NCBI GenBank assembly: GCA_030180135.1
Contig: CM058231.1
Span: 27,221,034-27,285,033, forward strand
DNA: 64,000 nt
Direction of reading: 5' to 3'
Origin: Orychophragmus violaceus
Lineage: Eukaryota > Streptophyta > Magnoliopsida > Brassicales > Brassicaceae
Below are positions 1-10,806 of the stretch, piece by piece. The position numbers and the translations under genes are program-made. Below the pieces are notes generated by a model that did no database searches, had not been told where the DNA came from, and was given only the letters and a program-made list of their open reading frames with translations. Every line of letters starts with the position of its first letter. Positions within the stretch are counted from its first letter, which is position 1.

Positions 1-656
1 ATCGGTTATCATGAAATTGCTTTGGTTATTCTGTATCGATTAACACTATAGTAGTGTCGGTCGACACAAGATTCGTTGATTTAGGTTATGGAACCTGAAA
101 TCACAGAACCAAAGCAAGATAAATCAATTAATTAGAAGAATTAAAACATAATAAAACTGAACGTTTTAAATGGTTCTGTTCCTCAATCAAATATCAAGTG
201 ATACTTGATGTCTTTCCAATCTTGTCAACTGTCAAGACCCATTTAATTGTGTGATAGACTTGCAGTGCAAGATGTTCACAATTACATGAGTAAGACAGAG
301 GTAATCGTGTTGATGGATTTGCAGTGCAAGACATCGACAATTACATGACTAAAGAGATTGGTTTACTTGACTGGGCCATCAAAATCGTTTTGGGCTCAGA
401 GACATCAGGTGGATTTGACATGAGATGTCAATCCACAACCAAGAGTTATATTGGATATAACTAGCAAAGTTGTTGCTTACCTAGATAGCTAAATTTGGAT
501 GATAGCCAGTGGCTCACTCAAGTTTAGTGAAGTATGGGTCTTGGATCATTATATTCATCTGGGGAAACATTGTTTGAATATAATGCGAGTTTTCTTAATA
601 GTTAAGACTTCTCATTTCTTGAACATCATAACTAAAACCTCCCTTATTTTTCAGCT
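1..656 (+). other. Non-coding 5' part of a degenerate copia element
   Basis: No convincing gene is seen here. The stretch precedes a copia-type gag frame and probably holds the decayed leader, or the end of a lost 5' LTR. No tRNA-iMet primer site (TGGTATCAGAGC) was found. Two related units of about 58 bp sit at about 251-308 and 309-365, sharing 'TTGCAGTGCAAGA' and 'ACAATTACATGA'. A palindrome TGTCGGTCGACACA lies at 55-68. The bases just before the gag ATG (TTTTTCAG) look like a splice acceptor, but no donor was identified. Confidence 0.45.
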
Positions 657-1607
657 ATGTCTAGCACAAACCATCATAACAATTTCTCCCTGCGATCCGT
701 CCTTGAGAAGGACAAGTTAAATGGATCAAACTTTCTTGAATGGTATCGGAACTTGAGAATTGTTCTCAAACAGGAGAAGAAGGACTATGTCCTTGAGAAA
801 GTTCTCCCCAAGAGGTACCGAGCCAATGCCTGGCAGTCAAATAAGGATGCTTGGGATAAGCATTCTAATGATGCGGTGGATGTGAGTTGTCTCATGTTGG
901 CTACCATGAACTCGGAATTGCAGAAGCAATATGAGTACGTGGAGTCGCCAAAAGAGATGATCACTGGCCTGAAAAGTATGTTTCAGGAGCAGGCACGAAC
1001 TCAGAGATACCAGACGGTTAGGTCTCTGATTGAGTGCAAGCTACCAATAGGCGAACCAGTTAGTCCTCATGTCATTAAGATGATGGGTTATATTGATAAC
1101 CTGGGGAAACTGGATTGTCCCATTAGCCAAGAGTTGGCTACTGACATCATTCTACAGTCACTGCCGTCAAGCTATGATCAATTTGTTATGAACTATAACA
1201 TGAACAACTTGACGAAGACGTTGACTGAATTGCATGGGATGCTTAAGACTGCTGAACCTAACATCAAGAAGGACACCCCGGATGTCCTTATGGTACAAAA
1301 GGGTAAGAAGTTTAAGAAACTTGGTAAGAACAAAGGTGATGGCAAGACGAGCTCGATTGTGAATCCAAGCGAGTCTGGCCATGTTCCTAATGTTAAAACC
1401 AGTCTTTCTGAAGATGTTAAGTGCCGTTATTGTAATGGTTATGGGCATTTGAAAAGAAACTGCAATAAATTCTTGGAAGATTATGAGAAGCTGAAGAAGA
1501 CGTACGAGACTTCTTCTTCAGGTATTTATGTTATAGAAGTAAATGTTACTTCTTGCAGTCCTACTTATTGGGTATTAGATACCAGCTGTGGTACTCATAT
1601 TTTGTGA
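657..1607 (+). pseudogene. Copia-type gag with start of protease (degenerate element A)
   Basis: A 316-codon frame reads as the Gag of a Ty1/copia retrotransposon, which would form the virus-like particle that packages element RNA. The N-terminal part carries the LNGSNFLEWYRNLRIVL pattern of plant copia Gag. A CCHC zinc knuckle (C-Y-C then G-H then C) is near residues 261-274. The frame ends in WVLDTSCGTHIL, the protease active-site region, where the usual DSGA/DSGC has become DTSC. The ATG at 657 suits the Gag N-terminus. The frame then closes, and the downstream pol region is broken in several frames. This copia lineage differs from the younger copies at 13-55 kb. The family is clear, but it is not a working gene. 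Confidence 0.8.
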
Positions 1608-2131
1608 AAATGTGCAGGGCCTGAACAAAAGTAGGACTATGGAGAAAGGACAAGTGTACCTATGTGTGGGAATGGAGCAAGAGTTGCTGCATTAACCGTA
1701 GGAGTATTTCATTTGTTTTTCCTTTTATGGCATGTTTTGAACTTAAAACTGCTACTATGTAACTGCTATGAGCAGAAAAATTATTTCCATTCCTTGTATG
1801 GATATGGAAGGATATCAGTTTTCAAATTAAGAATAAGTGTTATTCATTTGATTACAGTGATATATTTTATAGTAGCAATCCATTAGAGAATGGACTTTAT
1901 GTTCTAAACCAGAATGTGCCTAACTGTAACATTAATACCAAGAGATTCAAGTCAAATGATACGAATCAAACTTCACTCTGGCATTGTCGTTTTGGGCCAC
2001 ATAAATGAGAAACAAATTCAGAAGCTCCATAGTGATGGGCTTTTGGGCTCATCTGATTATGAATCATAATGAGTAAAGTGAATCTTGTTTATTGGGTAAA
2101 ATGACGAAGGCTCCTTTCAACAAAAAGGTAG

Positions 2132-2166
2132 TGTCGATCGACACAAACGGTGTGTCGGTCGACACA
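2132..2166 (+). repeat. Paired palindromic motif TGTCGRTCGACACA, pair 1
   Basis: TGTCGATCGACACA is at 2132-2145 and TGTCGGTCGACACA at 2153-2166, with starts 21 bp apart. A similar pair occurs at 3047-3081, and a diverged pair at 5216-5250. The pair lies inside the decayed copia pol region. Confidence 0.75.
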
Positions 2167-3046
2167 AGTCGCAAACGAATAAAATGAAAGGGGCCAGAGG
2201 CTTATTGGGCTTTATACATACAGATGTATATGGGCCGATGAACACTAGTGCTAGAGGAAAATTTTCAGTACTTCATTGCCTTTACTGATAATTTCAGTAG
2301 GTACGGTTGTGTCTTATTAATAAGACATAAATCGGAATCTTTGAAAAGTTCAAAGAGTTCCAAAATGAAGTACATAATCAATTTGGCAAAGGTATTAAAC
2401 CTCTACGATGAGATCATGGAGGTGAATACTTAGGTCAAGAATTTAGTGATCATCTGAGAGATTGTGAAAGTGTTTCACAATTCACTCCTCCTGTATCGTA
2501 CTTTATTAGATATGGTTCGATCAATGATGAGTCACTTAGATCTTCCATTATCCTTCAAAGAATACGCTCTAGGAACGTCTGAGTTTACATTAAATAGAGT
2601 TCTATCAAAATCAGTTACAGAGATACCACATGAGATGTGGAATATAAATGTTTCTGATTTATCCATCATGGAGATTTGGAGTTGCGAGACTTATATAAAA
2701 CGTTTTATCTCTGATAAGCTCACACCCAAATCTGATAAGTGCTACTTCATTGGTTGTCCTAACAAAACCAAGGCATGTTACTTTTACAACCAGTTCGAGA
2801 ACAAAATGTTTGTTGCTCGGAACTATGTTTTCTTGAGAAAGACTTTCTTTCCAAGAAGAACAGTGGGAGTAAAAGTACAACTCGAAGAAATTCAAAAAAT
2901 CACGGGAGACTGCTCAACCTGATGAGGAAGAGCAGCAGTTGGATCTACAAAGAGTTGTAGAACCTGCACCTGTGGTGCCTAGAGTTTATAAAGGATCTGG
3001 TGAATGTATATTCGATATACATTTACATGGCGAGTTTCTGAAGAAG

Positions 3047-3081
3047 TGTCGATCGACACAAAAGTTGCATCGATCGACACA
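3047..3081 (+). repeat. Paired palindromic motif, pair 2
   Basis: TGTCGATCGACACA is at 3047-3060 and CATCGATCGACACA at 3068-3081, again 21 bp apart and followed by a GATCGCGAA-like flank. The next ~120 bp (CGGTTTAA, TTGGTTAATT, a pyrimidine/AT pattern) resemble the sequence after the third pair in the 3' LTR. This stretch may therefore be a displaced LTR piece. Confidence 0.65.
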
Positions 3082-4155
3082 GATCGCGAACCAAATATTG
3101 ATTTTGGTTTATGACTTAATTAACTACGGTTTAAATCTTGGTTAATTAGGTCGTGGTAAAAGTATACATATGAGATATGTGTGCGCGACTTTTACAGAAA
3201 ACTGAAGCTCGCAGATCCGGAAGGATCCGTCACGAACCCGAGAAATATGGACTTCTCGTAACCAATTGCCGTGATCTACTGATCATTGAAAGTGGCGGGC
3301 CTGCGAATTTTGAAGAAGCAATGATGGGCCTTGACTCCGAAAATGGCTGAAAGCCGCTGAATCCGAAAATGGTTATATTCAGATATACAAAGCTAGGTTG
3401 GTGGCAAAAGGTTTCAAGTAAATTCATGGTATTGACTATGAAGAAACCTATTCCCAGACACCATGCTTATGTCCATTCGGATTCTCCTAGCAACCGCCAC
3501 TCATAATGGTTATGAGATCTGGCAGATGGATGTGAAAACAGTTTTCCTTAATGGAATTCTGGAAAGGAATGTGTACATGACATAATCTGAAGTTTTTCAT
3601 TGATCCTAATGAAGCTAGGAAGATATGCAAGCTTCATCGATCCATTTATGGATTGAAGCAAGCATCTCGGAGTTGGAATCTTCGTTTTGATAAAGTAATC
3701 AAAAGGTTTGATTTTATCAGAAATGAAGAGGAACTGAATGTTTACAAGATGACTAGTGGGAGCGCAGTTGCATTTCTGGTATTGTATGTTGATAACATAC
3801 CACTTCTCGGAAATGAAGTTCCATTGTTTCAGTCTGTTAAGACTTGATTCGAAAGTTGTTTTTCGATAAAATTATGGGAGAAACCGTATACATTCTTGGA
3901 ATAAGAATCTATAGAGATAGATTGGATAAGCTAATTGGATTGTGTCAAGATACTTATAGTGATAAGGCCTTGCACATGTCCAATATGCAGGATTCCAAGA
4001 AGGGCTTCGTGCAAATGACTCTTGGTATTACTCTTAGCAAGACGCAGTGTCTTTCGACACACGCTGAGCAAGAGCGAATAAGGGTCAGACTACTGCTAAA
4101 GGCATTAGATGTCTTAAGATGTGATCTTAATTTTAGTGGGAGTCATTGTTATTAA

Positions 4156-4949
4156 TTTTAGTTATGATATGATGTTCGTATAAACATAATTTGATTATGT
4201 TATTGAAATCTGACATCTGTATTATTTAATAATGGTTATTAAATAATAGTCCCAAAGTAATTTATGACATTTTATAGGTCATCAAGTATGTGACTTGATC
4301 ATGAAACCCTATAGATAATAAATGACATAAATTATGTTGGTCCCTGGTCGAGGTTATTAAAGTGGGACATTAAAAACCGCGTGAGACTAGTATGTGAGGT
4401 GACTGATGACTAAGTTTCATGGAGTCATTAATAAGAGTATTAAAGTCAATCACATAGATATGTGTTGGAGAACACAGGATCGGACATGACCCACTGATGA
4501 GAACTCTACGGGATAGTTATATAAGTGTCATGAGAGTTTTCATTACGACTATAGAGTATAGTCCTTAGACCTGAGTTCATCATGTTTTCTTACATGTGAA
4601 TTGGTCCGCTTTAACCTTGTCAAACGTCAGCCGTAACTGGTGACTATAAAGGCATTGATTGGGCGTATCATGAAGCGTGTGAAGAGACAGGGATGGAACA
4701 AGATGGGATTTGTCCCTCCTATATAACAGGAGATAAATATCTCAGGGCCCATCGAAGATTTGATACTGAGAAATGTGTGGCCACACTCAAACGAGGTGAT
4801 TGTCAGTCGTTTGTCTTGTCAGTATAAATCGGAGTTCGATGAACATGATCTTGGCTAAATAAGGGTGACACAGATCTTGCCTTATGCCAGATCGAGATAT
4901 AGTGACGAAGGGATTATGGGAATAGATGATTCCAGTACAAGTGGGAGAT
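4156..4949 (+). other. 3' non-coding region and polypurine tract of degenerate copia A
   Basis: No reading frame of note is seen. The stretch lies between the last RNase H-like remnant and the 3' LTR. It ends with AAGTGGGAGAT at about 4939-4949, a purine-rich tract directly before TGTTGGGAATG, the usual layout of a copia polypurine tract and LTR start. Confidence 0.55.
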
Positions 4950-5640
4950 TGTTGGGAATGTCCTGAAATCTATTGTACTTGCTCTAAGTGATAGTTGTAT
5001 TGTCGAGATGAGACAATCATATAATACTAGGTAGTCATAATGCTTTGCTAGAAGCCACTTATGATAAATGAGTTTAGAACTCATTGCTAGTGTTATATGA
5101 TCCTACAGGGTCACACACCTAAGCAAACTGGGCGTTAAAGACGAGGTTGATCATTAATGTAATGATCTAGGGAATGCATATGTGATATGCATTCGGTATC
5201 AATATTCTGGGGCAGTGTCGATCGTTGCAGATAGTGCATCGATCGATGCACTCGCGGATTAATCAGATTAATTCGGTTTAATCGTTGGTTAATTCCGTTA
5301 CGGTTTAAGTCGACATATATAAGATATATGGTCGACCTAAACTGTTTTCTAACCTAATACACAGCCACCAGAACATAGAAAGAGACCTCTCTGGAGATTA
5401 GATCTCTGTAAGGCACTAGCATCCCTGCGGTCCAGTTTGTGTGCGTGTGGATACCAGTAGAGGCGCAGCATTTGAGGCGCTCTAGATCTCGATTATCTGC
5501 AAATCTTCCGCTGCTAATCACCAGGTAATTTTGAGATCCCAATGATTCAATTACATGAACCCTAGATCCTAGGCTTGGAATTCAGACCAGGATTGCCTAA
5601 TTGGATTAGGATCTGCTAGAAATTCCTTCAATCGTTCCCA
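4950..5640 (+). repeat. 3' LTR of degenerate copia A
   Basis: The LTR starts with TGTTGGGAATG straight after a polypurine tract. A TATATAAG promoter-like box is near 5316-5323. The third palindromic pair (5216-5250, including the perfect palindrome TGCATCGATCGATGCA at 5235-5250) lies upstream of it. The right end is approximate because the partner 5' LTR is not in the window. The last clear LTR-like sequence is near the CCTTCAATC at about 5630. Confidence 0.5.
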
Positions 5641-5649
5641 TAAACCATC

Positions 5650-5843
5650 AGTTTTTCTCAAGGATTACGGTCAATTCATCTCGGACAGATCTTAACCTCT
5701 CTATCGACACAACTTCATCGGTTTCTCCTGGTCCTCGTATCACGGTTCCAGGTAAAAAACTTTACCCCATTGATGACTATCTTGATAATCCTAACTACTC
5801 TCCTGGTCATAAAGCTTATCTAGAAGCTGTTACTTTGGCTTCT
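5650..5843 (+). pseudogene. Copia polyprotein linker fragment
   Basis: One forward frame reads through PGKKLYPIDDYLDNPNYSPGHKAYLEAVTLAS. This resembles the 'YPLSNYV...LSPSHRAFLAAI' linker between integrase and reverse transcriptase in plant copia polyproteins. The fragment has no start and is cut at 5843, where the LTR of a gag-only element begins. An SIDTTSS segment encoded by the TCGACAC motif is present. It is probably the left remnant of a copia copy broken by that insertion. Confidence 0.5.
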
Positions 5844-6918
5844 TGATGAGTACATCAAGTCATCATCAACCAAGGAGCATGGAGAGGACATAAATCAACC
5901 AACCAGGATCCTTGGAGAGAGGCGGTTTGAGCCTACCAGAGACATATATCCATGTTTTGGCGCATATCTACCAAACCAGGAAGACTTAAGAAATAAATCA
6001 ACCTGTTCCAGAAACTTAACTCATCAAAGAATAATCACAAAGTGGAAGTGTTTCAAAATATTTCCAGATGAAGAAGATATGCAAGTTACAACTCAGAAGA
6101 TTTCCAAGGAACCCGCTGGAGACCAACTGCCACTTATTGGAGAGTTTACATCGTACCAGGATGAATCAAGTTGTAAACCAACTTGTTTTGGAAACCTTAC
6201 TCAACAGAGGTTCAGGGAGAATTGTATTCGGTTCAAAAGGAATTATGGTTTAAAAGTTATTCAACTTCTAAACCAGGCGATGCTACATTTTCCTTATTTG
6301 GAGTCTCACAAGTTTGGTCAGCTTCAAACATACTTATGGCGACCAGGAGAGTTTGATAAACTTATATAAACACCTCTATACACCCTACTCCATAGGATTA
6401 GGCGAATCCTCTCATTTCTTTACCTTCCCAAGCTTTCAAGATACAAGCTAACGGCTACTTTCCTTGTTTGGACAGATTTCCACTTAATGCTTCAACAGCT
6501 AGTTTTTCATTTATTTTTATTTTTTGATTTTCTTCTCTTTTTAAACCATAGATATGATGTATTTTGAGCCTATATAAGCTCACATTCGTTCTCATTGTAA
6601 GACACCCTTGGTCATTGAATTTAGTAAAGTATCTTGTTTCTTTCAAAGACCGAGTTCTTGAGATATTGTTCTTATCTTTGGATTACTAAGTGTGTGATTC
6701 ACTTTGAGTCTATAGAAACCCACTGTTTTAAGAGTTTAAAGTGATTCAATACTCTTTGGCGTGCCATTGATTGAGTGAGTCAATCTCCTTCAACATCCAT
6801 CTCAATCATCGCTTCCACCTTCCGCGAGATTAAGCTTGAAATCTTTTGATCATTGAATGATCATAAGTTGGAGTGATTCCAATCTTACTTCAGAACCACG
6901 GAGCTTCAAAGAAGCCAT
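5844..6918 (+). repeat. LTR of gag-only gypsy element, copy 1 (diverged)
   Basis: The stretch begins TGATGAGTACATCAAGTCAT and aligns along its length with the LTRs at 21527-22551 and 32473-33359, but with many more differences. The frame corresponding to the C-terminal extension of the 19.6-kb gag protein stays open from the LTR start to about 6369. The promoter-like box CCTATATAAGCTC lies near 6571. The right end has lost the GTATCA terminus seen in copy 2, and a CACTA end starts at 6919. No internal gag sequence is attached, so this is a solo or truncated LTR. Confidence 0.75.
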
Positions 6919-7260
6919 CACTACAAGAAAACAAGCATTTTGCGACTACGAGTTGCGACTGAATTTATAGTCGCTAAATATTGCGACTATTTAGCGACTA
7001 AGTTGTGACTAAGCTTGCGACTAATAGGGTATAGTCGCTATTTAGTTGCTAAATTGCGACCACAACTTAGCAGTCGCTATTTAGTCGCTATTTTGCGACT
7101 ATATAGCGACTAAATTCGGCGGGTCGCTAAACGATTTCTTATTTAGTCGCAAAAAGTCGTTACAAAACACGTTTATATTATGCAACGCGTGTTGGACCTA
7201 ATTTGTAACTAATTTTTACGATATATTCGCTAAATAGTCGCTAAATAGTCGCTAATATTT
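6919..7260. mobile_element. CACTA (En/Spm-type) transposon end with subterminal repeats
   Basis: CACTACAAGAAAA at 6919-6931 is the terminal sequence of plant CACTA transposons. It is followed by about 330 bp packed with GCGACTA and its complement TAGTCGC, the subterminal array that CACTA transposases are known to bind. The three bases before it (CAT) would be the target duplication. No reverse-complement end (TTTTCTTGTAGTG) was found by eye further right, so the element is probably truncated. No transposase frame is present. Confidence 0.75.
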
Positions 7261-7369
7261 GTATATATATACAAACATGAGGTCGACCAACAAGAAGATA
7301 GACGAATCTTGATAAAGTTGAGAAAAAAAAACAGAGGAAAACGTTTTTTGAGTAAAAAAATGTCGGGAG

Positions 7370-7464
7370 ATTATAACTACATTACCCTTCAAACCCTAAA
7401 CCCTAAACTAATCCTAAAACTTTAAATTATAAACACAAATTTAAATAACTAAAACTCTAATTAC

Positions 7465-7497
<33 letters not shown>

Positions 7498-8260
7498 ATC
7501 AAGTACAACACTTAAAACCTTAAACATTACCTTTCAATCCCTATACCCTAAACCCTAAACAAACCCTAAAACTTTAAATTAAAAACAAAAATTTAAATAA
7601 CTAAAACTCTAATTACTATATAATATATAAAATTAAGTAAAACACTTAAAACCTTAAACATTACCCTTCAAACCCTATACCCTAAACCCTAAACAAACCC
7701 TAAAACTATAAATTATAAACAAAAATCTAATAAATAAAACTCTAGTTACTATATTATATATAAAATTAAGTACAATACTTAAAACCTTAAATATTACCTT
7801 TCAAACCTTATACCCTAAACCCTAAATAAACCCTAAAACTATAAATTATAAATAAAATTTAATAAATAAAACCACAATTACTATATAACATATATAAAAT
7901 TAAGCACAACATTTAAAACCTTAAACATTACCCTTCAAACCCTATACACTAAACCTTAAACAAACCCTAAAAACTACATTATAAACAAAATTTAATAACT
8001 AAAACTCTAATTACTATATTATATATAAAATTAAGTACAACACTTAAAACCTTAACTATTACCTTTCAAACCTTATACCCTAAACCCTAAATAAACCCTA
8101 AAAATCTAAATTATAAATAAAGCTAATAAATAAAACCACAATTACTATATAACATATAAAATTAAGTACAACACTTAAAACCTTAATTAATATCCTTCAA
8201 ACCTTATACCCTAAACCCTAAATAAACCCTAAACCCCTAAATATAAATTTTCTTATATTT
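7370..8260. repeat. 133-bp tandem repeat containing AAACCCT runs
   Basis: About 6.5 units repeat at intervals of 132-134 bp. The phrase 'CTTAAAACCTTAA' recurs near 7512, 7645, 7778, 7911, 8044 and 8176. Each unit holds a short run of CCCTAAACCCTAAA, the plant telomere motif. Unit divergence of several percent points to an old array. An (AT)n run is at about 7474-7497. It may belong to the body of the CACTA element that starts at 6919. Confidence 0.85.
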
Positions 8261-9039
8261 TTTTACAATATACTAAACCCTCAATAAATTAATTATTATA
8301 GAATTATAATTAGAATTTAAAACTTTGAAAATGATGTAAACTAATATTAATTTTATTTGTTTTAAATTGATTTTAATCCTATTGGTTGTTAGTGAAAGAC
8401 AAGGATTGTGATATCTTTTAATGTGAACCATTGATTGAACCTGGATCTAATGGATATAAATCAATCTCCTAAACTAACCTAATTTGTTCCATCCACTAAC
8501 ACAGAGCGCCGTATTCATTTTTTTTTGTCCTTCTTCTTCTACTTCTTCAACTCGTGTCCTCTCCTCTTCTCAACTCCTCTTCTTCTCCTCTCACCATCTC
8601 ATCTTCCTTCTTCATTACCAAACCTAAATCAATCTTCAGCTTTTTCTTCTTCTCTCGAGCCACAGCCATAGCTTCTCATAAGTCCGTCGCAGCTTCTCCC
8701 AACCCGTCATTCTCGCAGCTTTCACGGACCAAACGAACCCGTCATTCTCTGCCGTCGCATCTTCACGGACCAAACCGAAGCCGTCGCTATCTTTCACGGA
8801 CCAAACCGAAACGCCCTCGCATCTCAGCTCAGCCGTCACCTCCTCTATCTCTTGTTTTCTCCATCTCTCGCTTGACTTCGATTTCGGCGAAGAAGAAGCA
8901 AATCCCCACCGTGGCTCGACTTCTCCACCGATGCTCCACCGTCGATTCCGATGAAGAAGCAGATCCCGGGGCGATGAAGACGTAGCAGACCGGCGAATGA
9001 AGAAGAAGCAAAGCAGATCCAGTCTTGAAGCTTTTTTTT
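8261..9039 (+). other. AT-rich then CT-rich region with a doubtful 143-codon frame
   Basis: The first 290 bp are AT-rich and show nothing. From 8515 the sequence becomes CT-rich. A frame from 8554 to 8985 encodes a Ser/Arg/Pro-rich protein with an imprecise repeat of 'FTDQTEP/SRTKR' type from recurring TTCACGGACCAAAC. It has no domain I recognise, and its composition follows the CT-rich DNA, so I do not call it a gene. It may be a captured host 5' exon inside the CACTA element, or simple-sequence chance. Confidence 0.35.
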
Positions 9040-10640
9040 TATAATTTTATTGTAATTTGATGTGTTGTATTTTTAAGTGTTTTTAGGCATGATTTAATGT
9101 GTATTTTAGCTTTAGGAAAAGCATTTAGGCATCATAATTGTAATTTAGCTTTAGGATAATGCATTTAGGCATTATTAGGTTGCATATGTGTTGTTTTATC
9201 TTTTTTTGTAGGTGGTGGAAGGCATGATGAAGCACCCAAATCATATGGAGGTGGTAGGGACTGAAAAACACCCAAAAAGGAGTGGAAAAACAGCTAAGGA
9301 TCTCGACCAGACCTCACAGCGGCATCCCCAGCGGCATACGCATGCCGCTGTGAAGAAATGCGGATAGCCAGGCGCTCCAGCGGCACCCACAGCGAGGGTC
9401 TTATGCCGCTGTGGAATTTGACCTTGAAAGATCGAGTCATTTGAAGAGCTTTCGTTCATATTTAGCTTTAGAGCTTCACACCAAAGTTGTAGGGAATTGA
9501 GTTAGCTTTCTAATGGAGGTGGTTTGAAGTCAATTGCAGCTATACACGAAGAGTTATGATCGATTTACTGGACACATATTAATTATGTCGTGGTGAGACC
9601 AACTTTTGCCCACATGCTACCTTTTCTCTTTTTCTTTTGGCTTGTAGACCCTCCCATGTTCTGAGGTCGACCAAGACACTTTGTTTTCTATTATTTAAGA
9701 CCTCTTGGTGTATGTAGAGAGGCATGATCCACTTCTTGATCCATTTTTGGATCTAGATCAAAACATTATTTTTCCTTTTCAAGTTTGGTTTGAGTTCTTC
9801 TTTTAGTTTCCTCTTGTTCTTCATTTCTGTCTTCTTAATTATGTTTTGCTTTGTTATTATCATGCCTATTGAGTAGTTCTTTATAAGTTTCTGGGTTTGA
9901 GCTGAGGTAAGGGTGATCTAGAAATGGTTTAGGTTGTTTAATAACTTGGGAATATTGGTTTCTTACTTGCTAGAAGTTCTTAATGCTAGGATTGAATTGG
10001 CCACTCAACTCCTTGATCCTAAATGTTGCTAGCACCGAGAGGTGTAGTTTATGTTTGAATCTCTATCAAGTGCTTTACATTCTTAGCCAACGAGAGTTGA
10101 TGTTTAAGGTGTTTAGTGGTAGTAAGAACTTGATCTTATTGCATAGCTATCTTGAAATTGCCAACGAGAGTTGATGTTAATGCTTGATAGGTATAGGGTT
10201 ATTATCACGAGAGTGGATTAACTAGAAATCGTTGTTCTTAGCCTAAGAAATCCCCCATTGTTTGTTGAATGCTTCTGAACTGAATAATGATCACCCAAAC
10301 CGAAATCTCAACCCAAGGAACTTAATCTTTTATCATCTCTGTTTTTACTCTGTTTTTGTGAATATTAGTATCTTGTTTAGTGAATGGTTTGTTCTGTTTT
10401 TATTTCATTTTGTGTTATTTGTATCATTTGTATTTTAGTTTCCTTACTTTTGTTTCACTTAGGTTGTTAGTAAAAAAACCAAATATCTTGTATTTGCTTA
10501 GATTAAGGAACTTTGTGCATTCTTGGTGTTATAGGTCACTAGCTCCCTGTGGATTCGATCCTAAAGTGCTACATCGACATACCATTCGATTGTGGTAGCG
10601 TGCACATTAGGTTAATTGGTGTGTAAAAACGCAAACATCA
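9040..10640 (+). repeat. 5' LTR of an Athila/Tat-like gypsy element (left end approximate)
   Basis: The right end is well supported. ACATCA at 10635-10640 is followed three bases later by a tRNA-Asp primer site. The segment before it (TAGCTCCCTGTGGATTCGATCC and on to GGTGTGTAAAAACGCAAA) has the look of a plant Athila/Tat U5 end. GC-rich hairpin motifs built on CAGCGGCAT occur at 9318-9415. No coding frame is convincing. The left boundary could not be fixed because the 3' LTR copy is missing or truncated; 9040 is a guess from the change in composition. Confidence 0.55.
9329..9350. repeat. GC-rich hairpin CAGCGGCAT/ATGCCGCTG in gypsy LTR
   Basis: Perfect 9-bp inverted arms, CAGCGGCAT (9329-9337) and ATGCCGCTG (9342-9350), are separated by 4 bases. 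Related half-sites surround it. The same arms recur at 12176-12197 near the 3' end of the element. Confidence 0.8.
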
Positions 10641-10643
10641 ATT

Positions 10644-10660
10644 TGGCGCCGTTGCCGGGG
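10644..10660 (+). other. Primer binding site, tRNA-Asp (gypsy)
   Basis: TGGCGCCGTTGCCGGGG is complementary to the 3' end of plant tRNA-Asp. This is the primer site used by Athila and Tat gypsy elements. It starts 3 bases after the LTR end at 10640. Confidence 0.85.
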
Positions 10661-10806
10661 AGCTAGGCGATTTATCATTAGGATTTAAAATTTCCTTGAG
10701 ACTAAGCTTTCTTTTGTTTTTGTTTGTTTGGTTACTGATTTTCTTTCAAGTGTTTGCTCTTTTTGCAGGGTATAATCACAAGGGAGAAAGTTCAAGAGAG
10801 AGAGAG

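Larger units (their letters stand above)
1608..4155 (+). pseudogene. Decayed copia pol (integrase, RT, RNase H remnants)
   Basis: Short pieces of a copia pol polyprotein are scattered over three frames with many stops. Recognisable pieces include an integrase-like FTDNFSRYGCVLLIRHKSE segment near 2280-2340, an integrase C-terminal-like stretch at about 2590-2880, and an RT segment HRSIYGLKQASRSWNLRFDK near 3630-3690. LYVDNI near 3781-3800 replaces the catalytic YVDD, so the RT would be dead even if read through. LGIRIYRDRLDKLIGL lies near 3895-3940. RNase H is barely visible. The piece order matches copia (INT before RT). The element is old compared with the intact copies further right. Confidence 0.7.

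Noticed and set aside
7370..8260. Possible chromosome end (telomere)
   Set aside because: AAACCCT runs are short and interrupted, and sit in 133-bp units flanked on both sides by transposon sequence.
8554..8985. A 143-codon gene
   Set aside because: Low-complexity Ser/Arg/Pro composition follows CT-rich DNA, no known domain, and it lies among transposons. Kept only as a doubtful note.
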